DNA of 64,000 nucleotides from Rhabditoides inermis (taxonomy: Eukaryota; Nematoda; Chromadorea; Rhabditida; Rhabditidae). Below the pieces are notes generated by a model. It was not told the DNA's origin and did not search any database. It worked only from the letters and a program-made list of their open reading frames with translations. The DNA is taken from positions 310,001-374,000 of the forward strand of contig CAWZYM010000001.1 in assembly GCA_963966185.1 (NCBI GenBank). The letters are read 5' to 3'. Below are positions 36,995 to 49,712 of the stretch, piece by piece. The translations under genes were made by a program, and so were the position numbers. Numbering within the stretch: position 1 is the first letter of the stretch; every line of letters starts with the position of its first letter.

Positions 36995-38469
36995 CGTGGT
37001 CAGCTTTATCTGGGGGAACGTGTTTCCCGCCACACATCCTCAAAAATCAAATTTATGAATTCACACAGGGACACAACGCGTATGAACATAAGCGAGACGC
37101 ACGAATGACCCACCGGGAGAAAAGATGAGTGATAGACATTTATCTCAAATCGAAATAATGTGAGTAACGTAACAAAAAATAATGTGAGTAACGCAACAAG
37201 TAACGTGTGAGTAACGTGATTGGCTGGCCCGGTGCGGCGGAACGAGTATTTTTGTGCCCGGCGCAATGCAGCGGGCCCAGAACAAGTTTTTCGGGGTCGT
37301 TTCAGTGGGTTATAAAAATTTTGAAAAATTCTCATGATAATTTACTTCACTTTTTTCAATCATTCATAATTCGGCTGAAACCTTGTATAGAAGGCTGAAA
37401 TTTTGGATTCCGACATTATGCAGGTCGAAGAACATAATAGTAAGAATGGAAAAGTCCATTTCATCCTGGGGACCATCTCCTAATGCAAATTGCGTAAAAC
37501 GGTTCAAATGATCTCAAATGATCTGAAAATAAGCAGAGGTATGTTTTCAACGCTCCTGAACATTATCTGGTGGTTTATAACAATGGATGGGTGTTGGGGA
37601 CCATCCTCGTCATACAAGGGACCAGAACCTCGCTAATTGACCTGAGTGTGTCAATCCCGTTCAAAACGGGAAATTTCAAATAAGCACCGCCCATTTTGAA
37701 AGTACAGTAATGACGATCACGATGATCCGCGATTTAAAAAAAAACATGCTGAGATTGTTGTTTTAAAGCAGCTTGCAAGATGGTTGAAAAAAGTGAAAAA
37801 AAACGAGAAAAAAAACAGAGAAAAAGGACAAAAAAAATGACAAACAAAAAAAACAAAATTTTTTGTCAAAAAATGAATTTTTTTCACTTTTTTTCAAAAA
37901 AAAATTCATTTTTTTTTGTCCTTTTTCTCCGTTTTTTTTCTCGTTTTTTTTCACTTTTTTCAACCATCTTGCAAGCTGCTTTAGTGTTGTTTTTCCTACT
38001 TACGAGTCACCATCAGCTTCCTGCTATGTGACATCAAAAAATGACGACGAATATTCCCTGATAATACAGTACTATTAATTGTAATTGTCAGGACCATTAT
38101 TACACAAAAGTAAGTCAAATAATGAGGATTATATTTAATTTTATTTTTAATATATTTTTTCAAATTAATTTATATTACATTTATGTCAGGACATTAGTTA
38201 CGTTCTATGTATACTATAATTGCAGGTTCCTGTGCAAGCTGTATGTAGGAGCCGGAGTTGCTGTCGATTTTCTGATTCCGGACGCGCCATAGCTGGGTGT
38301 CGACGTTCGTGCAAGCGCAACGCATTAATGATTCTCCTCCACGTCGACTAGGAACGCGCACTCACTCGTTCTCTCTCCCTTTCCGGGTGCATCTATCAGG
38401 TGAGGAGAGAGGAAGGAATTTTGAAGAAGACGGAGAAAGTAGATAAATTGGTGACACTTCTTTTTTCAG
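36995..38469. other. Gene-free spacer
   Basis: I see no supported coding sequence. The stretch includes short GTGAGTAACGTAACA repeats near 37,150-37,215 and the inverted-repeat element listed next. AT-rich sequence follows to about 38,220. Confidence 0.5.
37766..37981. mobile_element. 216-bp foldback/MITE-like inverted repeat
   Basis: Arms beginning AAGCAGCTTGCAAGATGG pair over roughly 80 bp with the mirror CCATCTTGCAAGCTGCTT at the other end, through A-rich/T-rich stretches and matching GGACAAAAA blocks. Each end is flanked by TA. The whole element could fold into one long hairpin. Confidence 0.75.
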
Positions 38470-39056
38470 GCCACCTCGTTCATCGATATTCTGCAGCTTA
38501 TTTACAAGTGCTACGCCAACCCCACGGAGCCCTCGCGCTTCATCGGCTTCTAGGAGGTTGTAGACGCTTTCGCGTCTCGAAGGTTGTAGACGCTTTCGCG
38601 TCTACAACCTTCTCCAGTCGTCGTCGGCTGCCGTGCGATATAAGGCTGCTGGTTAGTTCAGTGTCCTTTGGATAATTCTGCTTTTATTATTTACTAATTT
38701 CTCGTAGGAACTCGCATCACTCTGTCGTCGGCTCCCGCGATCAAGGCTGCGTCTCTATGTGAAGCTGATTATGCTGGACCGGCTGATCGAGCTGCGTCGC
38801 ACGCCCACGCTCGAGAAGGTGCGACGGGAGCTCGTCATGAACTTTCTCTGCGCCGGACTTGAGGTGGGATATAATTGGATTGTTCAATTGATTCTGTAAA
38901 TGTATGTTTCATATTGTTTGTAAGAAAGACAATTCACACATCCAGTTCTTATCAAAAACGTTTAGATGCGCAAGAAGACGTTGAACCAGGCGCTAGAGCC
39001 GACGAGGCGGGCAAGTACCGGCAGTGCCTCGTCAGAACGCACCACTCGGCCGGTGG
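38470..39056 (+). CDS. Unrecognised gene, three putative exons
   Basis: Exon-like segments follow good acceptors. 38,470-38,553 encodes ATSFIDILQLIYKCYANPTE and ends in a TAG at the edge of a hairpin repeat. 38,708-38,863 encodes ELASLCRRLPRSRLRLYVKL and RELVMNFLCAGLE, a basic amphipathic helical stretch, and ends at a GTGGGA donor. 38,966-39,056 encodes MRKKTLNQALEPTRRAS. I do not recognise the family. Codon quality and splice sites suggest real coding sequence, but neither the start nor the end is clear, and the TAG plus hairpin may mark a break. Confidence 0.4.
38580..38611. other. 14-bp-arm hairpin beside a direct repeat
   Basis: AAGGTTGTAGACGC and its mirror surround a TTTC loop. GGTTGTAGACGCTTTCGCGTCT also occurs just upstream from 38,557 as a direct repeat. 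It falls directly after the stop in the unrecognised gene. Confidence 0.85.
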
Positions 39057-39949
39057 GTACTATACTATGATTGATGGCGAATGCATTCAAAATCATTGGG
39101 AATGTAAGTTTCATTGTCATTGTACAGGGCCCCCCGTTTAGAATGAGATGTGCATATATTACAGAAGAATTTGAATATGAAAACAAAAGGAGTTTAGATA
39201 AATATTTTCGACCATTAATTGGTAATTCGTATGACTGTTGACTTTGCAGGTGGGAGTGTCTGGACCGGCCGCCCGAGTGTGTGTACGATGGAGAGAAGAA
39301 ACGTGTAGTTCGAGTTGGTTCCCTCTCACGCCTTCTCCTTTTCTTTATTGACTTTCCTTCAAATGCTCTCTTATTTGTGCACGTTGGTTTTTGTTCTTCC
39401 GAAATATGCCGTGTATATTATTCGATGTGATAAAGATCTGTCATTAATATCTTGGTATGTTGGTATGGAATTGCAGAGATTTGGCTGGGTGATTCATGTC
39501 GGTTGTGAGGCGTTGAGTGGGGTGAAGGTTGTTTTGGAATATGAGAGAAAGACAGAATAAACAAATTAGAGAAGGTGAAAAGTCTCGTGATAAGCTGTGG
39601 TGCGAAGCGATAGGGGGGGGGGGGGGGGTAGCATCCCCAGTATGATACCGTGTGTGCTATAGATCGGAACATTTCTTGATATACCTCGATCGTACAGCTA
39701 TATGACACATCATACAGATATAGACCGTAAAACGCCGCGGCAAAAGAAGCTCATACGGCAAAAGCATTCAACAGCTGTTCTTTTCGTAGTCCCATTTACT
39801 AATGACGGATAGGATTTTAAACTTGGCGGGATATCCATTTTGCGGAATATCAGCTCTTTTACATGTATACGCAGTGCGATACGTAGCGTTTGTCTTCTAT
39901 AATTAGATAATTAATGCTCATCTTAATCTGTTGCTGCCCTCTTCCCTAA
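39057..39949. other. Largely non-coding spacer
   Basis: A short possible exon follows an acceptor at about 39,249 (CLDRPPECVYDGEKK in one frame), but no gene model can be closed. A run of about 18 G lies at 39,611-39,629. Confidence 0.4.
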
Positions 39950-40735
39950 CGTGCTGTTGTGCTGTTGTCCCGCGTCCTCGCTCTTCTCCGCTGTCTTCTA
40001 GGAGTTCGGATAAGCAGGCAAGTTGTTTCTTAGTTGTTTGCTTTCTGTATATCACGTTACAGGTGTTTTGCTGTCCTTCTGGCTCCAGGTGTCTTCTCGC
40101 TGCCCTGGTGCCTTTCTTGCTGCTGCTCTGCCTCTCGTTGCTGTCCTGTGGAGGTGTCGTTCTCTTTCCCGCCGGAGCTCGCTGCACTCGCTTTTTTCTT
40201 CCTCGCTCTTCTCTAGGAGTTCGGATACGCAGGCAAGTTGTTTCTTAGTTGTTTGCTTTCTGTATATCACGTTACAGGTGTTTTGCTGTCCTTCTGGCTC
40301 CCGGTGTCTTCTCGCTGCCCTGGTGCCTTTCTTGCTGCTGCTCTGCCTCTCGTTGCTGTCCTGTGGAGGTGTCGTTCTCTTTCCCGCCGGAGCTCGCTGC
40401 ACTCTCTTTTTTCTTCCTCGCTATTCTCTAGGAGTTCGGATACGCAGGCAAGTTGTTTCTTAGTTGTTTGCTTTCTGTATATCACGTTACAGGTGTTTTG
40501 CTGTCCTTCTGGCTCCCGGTGTGTTCTCGCTGCCCTGGTGCCTTTCTTGCTGCTGCCTTTCTTGCTGCTGCTCTGCCTCTCCTTGCGGCCCTGTGGAGGT
40601 GCCGTCCTCTTCCCAGCCGGAGCTCGCTGCCCTCGCGCTGCCCTCGCTCTACTCTGCCCTGTCGAGGTGTCGTCCTCTTTCCCGCCGGAGCTCGCTGTCC
40701 TCGCTGTTCTCTTTCTCCGCAGTTTTTTTGTTGTT
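39950..40735. repeat. 215-bp tandem repeat, about 3.5 copies
   Basis: GTTGTTTCTTAGTTGTTTGC recurs at 40,022, 40,237 and 40,452, a 215-bp period. Each unit has GTTACAGGTGTTTTGC and a Leu/Cys-rich pyrimidine tract. The last copy decays into CTC/GCC-rich sequence. Open frames across it are repeat-driven. It directly precedes the two-gene transposon-like unit. Confidence 0.9.
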
Positions 40736-40900
40736 GGTTGAATAAATTTTTATTTGAAAATATGCTCTTGTCTTTTGTCTTTATAATAATAAAATGGTTT
40801 ATACCGGCTTTTCTTGAATTTGAGTTTGTTTCTCAAGCGTTTTTATCGCTTTGTACCTACTATATACTGTTATGCTTAATTCATTGTTTTATTTGCGGAG

Positions 40901-42442
40901 ATGAGAAACTCTCCGCAGAAAAAGAAGCGTGCGCCTAACAAGCGCACGCGAATGAAGAGAGTGTCTCTCTCTTCTGATGAAGGCGGCATCGACACTTCCA
41001 ACGAGCGCCCGTCTGTTCCGTCGAAGAACACCAGTGAGTTGTGTTATGTTTTGTTTATACTTATCTCTAGTATTACATCTATGTTTTATTTCAGACCACT
41101 CCAGGGACTTAAATGGTCTCTGGGCGCGGCTCTCCAAGACCATATTCGACCTCAACGAGGCTGGCCAAGCAGTCGTTGCCATCGACACAGTCGGCGGTAT
41201 CCGCATGCGCGGTGCCCACTGGCTGGTCTCATCTTTGGAGGATAACCAGACCATCCGCAACCTGCGTTTGTCTGCTAAGAAAAATGTCGGAAAGCGGCCC
41301 AAGGTAAAGCACGTTTCATACATTTCGTATTCAAATAATATTTGCAGTTTGTTTTCCACATACCCCTTTATAAAAAGAAGGATTTAACCAACCTGAACTC
41401 CGATGAACTCACCACTCGGCTGAGTAGGACAATGCGGACACTCTCCTACCCTATCTGCAACTACTACAACAGGAGGTAACAATATTTGATTTCGTCCGAA
41501 TGGGTTCTTTTTCAGGAGCACCCCCAAGATTCGTACCCTGTCGCCGGCCAGCAAGATCCAGGCTTTGAGAAAGCCGACTCCACCATACTGGGCAGAAGGG
41601 GTGCAGTACTCTGGCTCGCTTGATGCCGTTGATTCGGCCCGGGTCTGCGACGCGATCGCAGTCTACTTCCAGGAACAGTCTATTGTGATCAGAAGGTCCG
41701 TGATATTCCTTGTTGTTGGTTCTTATATTATGTTGTTGCCAGTGATATGAGTCGCAATGAGATGTACAGACGTCTCCACTCTGATCCTCATATGCGTGAA
41801 TTGCCATGGTGAGTCCTGTTTTTTGTTCAGCACGCATTCATTTATTTTTAGGACTTTGGAGAAAATCGCTAAGGCGGCCAACAGTCAGTGTGCCGCTGAG
41901 AACGAGAATGACGCGCCTGAAGTGGACGATTCGGATGTTGACCTGGCGGATACGCCCGCTGACCTGCAAGAAGAGGATGACGATGCTGCTGTCTCGCTTT
42001 CGCCGACTATTTCGACTTCTACATCAACCCCTTCTCCTGCCCCCAGCGCGGCTGTTCCCGGATCGTCGCATTCCAGAACTTCGCAGAGGTATGTCACTGT
42101 TTTTTCAACTTTGCTTATTTGTTTCATTCATTGTTCAGCTACAACTCTGTGCCGTCTCCATCAACTCGAGGCGCCTCGGCCGAAGGAGGATACAGGTATG
42201 TTTTTACTTGTCAATTTTTATTGTTCTTTTTTTGCAGTGGCTTCCGGCCTGCGACTCTGCAGGAGAAAATTCATCTGGTGCCCCGCCCTCTGTTCTTGCT
42301 TGAACACCGCGATGGTCAGCCAGTGAAGCGCGTTCCTATCACCAAGGACCAAGCCTACATTATGCAAAACAACAATGTTCCCATTTATTCGGGTTATAAA
42401 GCATCAAACGGTGTTTTCAAAATCTACAAAGCTAGGGTGTAA
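40901..42442 (+). CDS. First gene of KDZ-like element, function unknown
   Basis: Starts at ATG 40,901 with a basic, nuclear-localisation-like N-terminus (PQKKKRAPNKRTRMKR). The second exon, after the acceptor at about 41,095, encodes NGLWARLSKTIFDLNEAGQ and RMRGAHWLVSSLED. Later exons give SYPICNYYNRR, TLSPASKIQALRKPTPPYW and VYFQEQSIVIRR, then an acidic Ser/Pro-rich stretch. The last exon holds QEKIHLVPRPLFLLEHRDG, ending KIYKARV and TAA at 42,440-42,442. No catalytic domain is recognised. It lies about 170 bp upstream of the transposase-like gene on the same strand and has similar short introns, so it may be an accessory DNA-binding protein of the same element, or an unrelated host gene. 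Confidence 0.5.
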
Positions 42443-42614
42443 TTGTTATGATTGTTTACATGATTTAATTGTTGATCGTTATGTTTTTGTTGTTTTTTGC
42501 GAGTAAAGATCGTTCTTTTGAACTTTGTGGATTTAGAATGAAGTTGCAAGAGTTATTTTTACTCATCAATCTGAATATCTTCAATCTGTTTTTGTTCATT
42601 TGTTTTTATATAGA

Positions 42615-45358
42615 ATGGTTTATTCAGTCATGGGTAAGGCGAGAACGACCTTACTGGATCCTCAAGCCTCGTCAGATGAAGAGAATGTTCAGGCGATAGA
42701 GGAGACCAGGCACAACGACACATGCACGAGTATCCGTTCAATCGACGAAGACGTAAGTAGTTCGTATGTGTATCTATGTGACATGTTACACATTTTAGGA
42801 ACATTTCGAAGAATTTGTTGAATGGCTCGCATCAAACAAACTTGTCTTCGCGACCTCGTCCACAACACTGCTGGTGGTGGGAGGGAAGGACGCCAACTCG
42901 TGTGTCTTCTTCCCGAAACGTATAGACTGGAGCCGCGCATTCACTGTGCAGCGCGGTGATTCAATCGAATGATTCTTGATCATGATTCATATACTCTAGG
43001 AGTCACTTACGACACTTGTTCTTGCGACCCGTGCAGAAGTGGTACTCTGCATGTCTACGAAGAGCGGATGGCCAGAAAGGAATTCGATGAGTTCCTGGTC
43101 AATGACGACATCCCCTGTGTTCACATTCGAGCTGCTGACAGAGGTTATTTACTGTTACTCTGAATAATCTCACCTGTTTTGTTCAGTGCGACCGACGGTC
43201 GTAGACACCGTACCTGCTCGCGTTGGGCAGTTCTCTATAGTTGGATCTTTGGAAGTACCGTCGCTGGTAATGCATTTGGAAAAGAAGACTAAATGTTTGA
43301 GCTGCTCTAAAGAAACATGCGACCACACTACGTGAGTATACATTGATATATTGTTATTCAACTTATTTGTTTCAGTGCCCTGCGTACTCTCGTGCGTCCG
43401 ACTCTTGAAGACTTTGCACCCAAGGACGAGTTCATCAACTCCACCGACACGTTCCACCGGTTTGACTACACTGTGGCAGGCCCTGTCGACATTCGATGTG
43501 AATGCAATGAGTGTCTGGACGCAAGCACATGGAAAGGTACCGTTCACTCCACACATGTTGGCGTACTTGTTTCGTTTCAGGCTTCTACAGACATATTGGT
43601 GACCACGGTGAATGGGGCACTCTCCACATACGTCTCACGTGCCGGAAACAGTGTATGCGGTGAGTGAATGTAATACCTTTTGGCTTACCATCGGTTATGA
43701 TTTTTCAGAGCTACTCTGTACAGAAATGGATTGTTTTTGCACGGAAACTCTACAGTCTGCAGCGCCACTCTCCTTTCTTCGATTTTGAACCTTCAAGTAA
43801 GTGTTATGTCATAATGGTGAGCGTTATTAAACTGCATTTAAGTTGCTCGGAACACCATTTTCTCGTATCTACGCGGGAGTGGTGAGCGGTGAGGGCATCT
43901 CTCGTCCCTCTTCCGACGAGCTAGTATCCGAGTCAACATTACAGGTAATCAATGTCGCAAATGCATACTATTTTTCGCATTATTCGAATGCATTGCAGCG
44001 AGTACACGACAACTGGGTCGATTCTCTCAAGATAATATCGCCCCAGACAGCATGCCCTCGGTGTGGCGTGCACCCTACAGTGGTGATAGTGGATGGCAAA
44101 CGCCTACCCCTCCGCGATGCTCTCCCTCTATACCCTGACGTAAAGGTTGGGGTGATTTATAGTTAACTTTAAACATTTGTTCGTATGTTTACAGAAGTCG
44201 GCTCCTTTGCCGGTGGACTCCACACCGGATCGACTGGCCATTCGAACACTTCAAGCTCGTCGTCAAGTCGCGTCGTACGCACAGCGCAGGATTCAACTTG
44301 ATGAGGTCGACAGGCGTGTTTTGAGCGACCCGGTTCGTCGTTTCCTGGATGCATCAGTCAACCCTACGACTCGATACATCAACGACATATACAGCCACAT
44401 GACTCTATTTATGTGCACAGACACACAGTGCCGGGGTCTGTTCCCTCTTACATCCGACTTCAAGTGGTTGCGCGAGATGATCAAGTCGTGTGCAGAGGGA
44501 AACGCTTCCACTCCTGCGCCACTCTCCAACAGAAGCATTATTGACAAGATGCTGCAGACGAATCCTCGTCTACTGCATGCCATTGTTCCGATAATAGATG
44601 ACCGTGGTGCACTCCCTGATGCTGTCTCCTCTCTGATCTTACATCTATTCGACGTGGCGGAGCTGAGCATGTCCTACGACCGAACAAAGCTCAAGAAGCC
44701 GATAACTCAACCAACAATCCCACCTGTCTCCGACCCCTTAGAGTGTTTCCCCTATTGGACCAAGAAGCGAACGGCGCCACTGTACACGAAGGACAGCCAG
44801 AAATGCGAAGGACAGTGCAGTGATAAACTTGCAGGTAACTTCCCATCCAATTGATTCATTTTGTTCATATACACTCTTTTTTCAGACGCTGGTCATCGAT
44901 TGGGCGACGGGATTCTGACGGTACAGTGCCCGCATCTCCATCTGTACGGCTTCGTTCTACTGCGCGAACCCGAGTCTCCGCGTCACATCTTCAAGATATT
45001 TTACAAGTACATGGATGAATCTGAGCTACCACGCGTTCTCATATATGATAATGCGTGCAAGTTGTTGACGTATGTGTTGGCAAGAGAACCCAAGTTCTTC
45101 ACAGGTGTTGCCTTCCTGATTGACAGATTTCACGGTGTGAACCATATAGGCTGTAACTTGTCTCTCCATCTGTGCACATATAGCGCTTGCCCTCTCCTTC
45201 GTTGTGTGAATAGTAGTGCTGCAGAGCAAGTCAACGCCCAGATTGACAAACTCACCACTCACTTTGCATACATGCATACTACAAAATTCATGCGCTTTCT
45301 CCGTCTTTATGTGAACCGACACAACCATACTGTTAATGGACGTATGATTAAGAAGTGA
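42615..45358 (+). CDS. KDZ-superfamily transposase-like protein
   Basis: About ten exons join in phase from ATG 42,615 (or 42,630) to the TGA after RMIKK. The N-terminal half has cysteine pairs (TCSCDPC, CLSCSKETCDH, CECNEC, CRKQC) like the CxC clusters of Kyakuja-Dileera-Zisupton transposases. The middle has CPRCGVHPTVVIVDG. The C-terminal half has LIYDNACKLLTYVLAREP, LIDRFHGVNHIGCN and NSSAAEQVNAQIDKL, matching the D-x-AC, DRFH-x-x-NH-x-GC and EQ-N hallmarks of the family. These enzymes cut and paste DNA elements through an RNase H-like fold. No stop interrupts the exons, so it may be intact. I did not find clear terminal inverted repeats, so element borders are undefined and host domestication is possible. 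Confidence 0.6.
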
Positions 45359-45423
45359 TGTGATATTGCACTTATGTTTTTGAGCTATTGAAATGTTGTA
45401 TATATTTGTAAATAATAAAAAAA

Positions 45424-45683
45424 AAGTTGACTCCAACCTGAAATACGAGCTGTTTTGTGTTGTGATAAGGTGGTACGTGAGTCCTACTGTAATCGAGGAG
45501 GGGCGGAGAAGAAATGGGCGTGGCATGACTGTTGCTGTATCTCGACAATTAGAAACCTGATCCACTCCAAACTTTCAGAGCATGTTCACACACATATTTG
45601 GAGAAGAAAATGTTTCGAAACCAATGCATTTTGGGAAAAAAGTTGACTCCAACCTGAAATACGAGCTGTTTTGTGTTGTGATA
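45424..45683. repeat. Direct repeat of a ~40-bp block
   Basis: AAGTTGACTCCAACCTGAAATACGAGCTG-type sequence appears at about 45,424-45,466 and again at 45,642-45,682. It could be a remnant of element ends or a target duplication after the KDZ-like gene. Sequence to 46,500 has no gene. Confidence 0.7.
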
Positions 45684-45834
45684 TCCAGGTATGATGTTGT
45701 GCTGAAACTATGAAACGTGAACTGTCAAGAAACTTCACTCCAAGCTGTCAAGGAAATGTTTATTCTCATACACACATATTTGGAGAAAAAATTGTTTCGA
45801 AAGCAATGAATTTTGGTGGTGATAATATTTGAAA

Positions 45835-46015
45835 AAGTCAAAAATTGACTTACATATTTCATACGCTTCTTTGGAATAGGAAGTCAACTTTTGACTAGCA
45901 GTAAAGTCAATTTTTGACTTCGCTCGTGAAGTCAAAAATTGAAAAGCGAAAGTCAATAATTGAATACATTTTCTTCAACTTTTGACTTTACCGACTGAAG
46001 TCAAGAATTGACGGT
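45835..46015. repeat. Cluster of GTCAA(A/T) motifs in both orientations
   Basis: GTCAAAAATTGA, TCAACTTTTGACT and TCAATTTTTGACTT recur about ten times within 180 bp, in alternating orientation, forming many small inverted repeats. Confidence 0.75.
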
Positions 46016-46026
46016 GGTGCTTAATG

Positions 46027-46060
46027 CTACTTACAGTGATCTCAGTATCACTGTAAGTAG
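46027..46060. other. Perfect 14-bp-arm hairpin
   Basis: CTACTTACAGTGAT and its reverse complement flank a 6-base loop. It lies 440 bp upstream of kanadaptin and adjoins the GTCAA cluster. Confidence 0.85.
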
Positions 46061-46501
46061 AAAATCAGTGTGATCGCTGCGGGACCAATTTCGAGTATAA
46101 AAACTTGAGCGGGGAATGTTTGATATACGAAATTTAATCCGAAAATGGGTTTTAATCAGTTATATGTATTATCTATTCAAATATTTTTCATTGAAGTTGT
46201 TGCTCTGATATGTACAGCGTCAGAATCATGTGTTCACGTTAATTTATTGTTGCTTTTCATCTCGCTGTGCCAAATTCTTTATCTTCATCATTGTGAAAAT
46301 CTCTTTTTTTGAATTTCAGTCTTTAGAATTCAGTTTTTATCATTTGTTCATAGTACTGAATGACATGCATTTTTCTTCAGTCAGTTTGCATGTGCGGCCG
46401 CGTCAAAGGCAGGCAGGATTTTTGTTGTTGTTTTTTCTTTCATTGTGATTTGTAACGGGCTATCATTGTTTCGCTCTGAATCTATTTTCGATAATACAGA
46501 T

Positions 46502-49500
46502 ATGGAAGACGCGCCCTCTTCCTCATCATCTTCACAGTTCAAGGCGCCGGCTCTTCCGCCCAATGGAATCGGCGCGTTCAAAGCGCCAGCCCTGTCCTCG
46601 TCCGACGGTGAAGTTGCGGTCAGTTTGTTCAAGCAAACAAATCACCTATCAACCATACAAAAAAACGTTGGTTTTCAACTTCCCCATTTTTAGGATAAGA
46701 AAGCCGAGCCGGAGCCGGAGCAGGGCAAAGAGAACAAGGATGTCGTCCCCAAGAAGACTGTGCCCGCACCGCCACTCGATTACACGCCACCGCCGTGGGC
46801 CAGCAGTCCCGACGACAACGCCGGATACAAGCTGGAGGTGGGAGAGAGTGAATACGCAGTGGACACTCTTCGAGACATCTTCGAATCGCAACGCCAGTTT
46901 GAGTCACAGTGTTGCGACATTCGCGTTTCAGGTGGTGAAGGCCGGTTCTATCGTGGACTGCTTAGACCTGTCGCAGCGCAAGAACGCCACGTTCATTCTG
47001 GTGGGGCGCCTGCCGAACTGTGACATTGTGCTCGAGCATCCCTCCATCTCGCGCTACCACTGCATCATACAGTACGGCGAGGACACGATGGACAGGTCAG
47101 CAAAAATCGAAAATCGAATTATCGATTGCTCATCCATGATTTCAGGAAAGGCAAGGGCTGGCATATGTACGAGCTTGGCAGCACGCACGGCTCGAAGGCG
47201 AACAAGCAGCAGGTGCCCGCCAGGCAGTACGTCCGCATTCGAGTCGGATACGTATTGCAGTTTGGAGGTAGGCATGCCTATGCTACGAATTATTTCGTGC
47301 ACATGACGCCTGCATGTGTTGTGTAATGTTGTTCGTATTCCATCATTTCATATGTATTTTGCTCAAAGTTTGTTAGTATAGTTATGCATGATGAATCTAA
47401 CAGTCAAACGAGTGTTCTTGTAATGTGGTACATGTGCTTGTTGCAGCGAGTACCCGTGTTCTCTCCCTGGTCGGACCTGCGGAGGATGCGGAGGAGGAGT
47501 GGGACTGCTCGCCGACCGAGATGAAGGAGAAAATTCACCGCAAGCGGCTCGAGAAGAAGCTCGCCGCACAGGCAAAGGAGGAGTTTGTCAAGCAGCAAAA
47601 GGTAAGCACATGTTCTACTCATCTTGATTGAACACTCTCAAACTCTCATCAACATCACGTATTCCCTTCATCCTCTTTTTCATAAAAAGCTCGCGGCTGC
47701 TGTGTTCACCTTCAGTATCAGAATATTTGTCGCGAATCAAGTAGCGCACAATATCTATTATCCTCGCTTTCAACACGTTGATTTTCATGTTCAGGAAGAC
47801 GAGGAGGCGCGCGGCATCGACTGGGGCATGGACTACGAGGCCGACGACCGGCCGCTCATCAACGTCGACATCGACGCTCACCTCATCGAGGGCAACGACG
47901 CCTACTACAAGGACGACCCGAGAAAGGTAGACTGCTACTTCTGGTCGCTTGTCCACCGAGGCCACACGCGCAATGTGTCCACTCATGCTCATCACGGTGC
48001 GGTCTCCGGCGTAGATGTTAATGTTATTGCCCACGCATTTTTCATTATTGTATTCGCCATGCATTAAAATGTGAATCGAAGCAGGGGGAGGATGTATCAT
48101 GTTTTGTGTGTTGTTCAGGCTCTAGCCAAGTTCTTCGACCGCGAGGGTTTCGAGCCCGAGTTCTCGTACAGCGAGTCGGGCCGCGGCCACACGCACAAGT
48201 GGATATGCGCCATTGAGTGGGTGGTTATATTATTATTATTATTATTATTATTATCATTTTATTATTACATTTTTTTAATGTTATGCAGGACACGTTATAT
48301 GATTATACGATATGATGCTTCATGAGTTGCGATTTGGATGTACTCGTCGGTTGCAGGCTTCCGATCGACACGGGCGGCCGCACCGTGACCGCTTCCGGCA
48401 CTGTCACCACGTCCAAGAGGGATGCGCAGGTGCGTTGTGCGAAAGAGCGTTCGTTCCGAGAGAGCGTAGTACGCTACGCATGTCGCCGAGCGTAGTACGC
48501 TACGCATGTCGCCTATTACTGCTTGGTGATCTTACATGGACAACGAGACTTGAGTTGTTGTTGTTGTTGATGATGTGATGTTGATTGGCGTGTTCAGATC
48601 CAATGCGCCCTCGACGCGTGCAAGATTCTCGACGCGCACGGCGTGCTACGAGGCGGCCGGCAAGTGGTGAGAGCAGCTATTCGAGTTGTAAGAGTTTGTT
48701 CGTGAAACATGAGCTAATGCGAGTTGTCCAGTCGCTATCTGTAACGCTGTAACTCCATTCCCATTTTGTGAAGAATGGAGAGGAAGGGGAGAGACGGAGA
48801 GAAGGGAGATATGGGTGTATCATTTATGTGTATGCAGGTGAAGCAGCGTCGCAAGAAGCTGGCCGATGACGACTACTTCAACGAGGACGACGACTTGTAC
48901 CTCGACAGAACCGGGCAGCTCGAGGCGCAGCGACAGAAGAGGAAGGACAGACACGAGGTGGGTGTTGTTGTCATTGTTGTTGTTTATCGATAGTGTTGAG
49001 TTGGCGACGGGCGCTCGCCTTCCCGAAAAGGACACGTACGACACGCTGCTGGTGAAGCTGGCCGATGCGCAGAGGGCGAGGGACGAGGTGCAGAAGCAAC
49101 TGGACGCGATGGACAACAAGGTGCGTGGGTGGAGAGGGAGAGAGAGAGGGGGGGGGAGGGGGACAACTGACAACACGTAATCACGGAGGAAGACGGAGGC
49201 CGTGTGTGTCCAAGTAGTAGGAAAGAAGTGACGGAGAAAAGAGTAGGAAATAGACGAAAGAGAGTTAGAAGAGAGGGAGAGAGAAAGAGAGAGTTTCAGG
49301 TGGTGGATAAGGCTGGCGAGGCGGGCGATGAATTAGACGCGTACTGCACGCAGCTCGCCAAGGGAGCCGCCGCCGACGAGGGTCAGAAGGTGGGGGTGGT
49401 TAAAATATGCAAATTACGTGAGTCGAGACTTTGTGTTCCTATTAGTGCACTTGTTGGCCCAGTGACCACGGTAGGTGAAACAGTCTACTAGTTATCAATT

Positions 49501-49679
49501 TATCTTACATTTCGGCCAATTGTACTTACACTAAAAGGATGTTGGTTCCATTACTTAATGAGTCTTTTTCAGACCAAAACGGAAAAGTCGATTTTGCGAC
49601 AGAAACTCGTGGGACATGTGCATGATGTGCAGAGGCTGGAGAAGCTGGTCAAGGTGAGAGAGAGGGGGTGAGAGAGAGG

Positions 49680-49712
<33 letters not shown>

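Noticed and set aside
39950..40735. Leu/Cys-rich membrane protein repeats
   Set aside because: The frame follows a 215-bp non-coding tandem repeat, and antisense frames are equally open.
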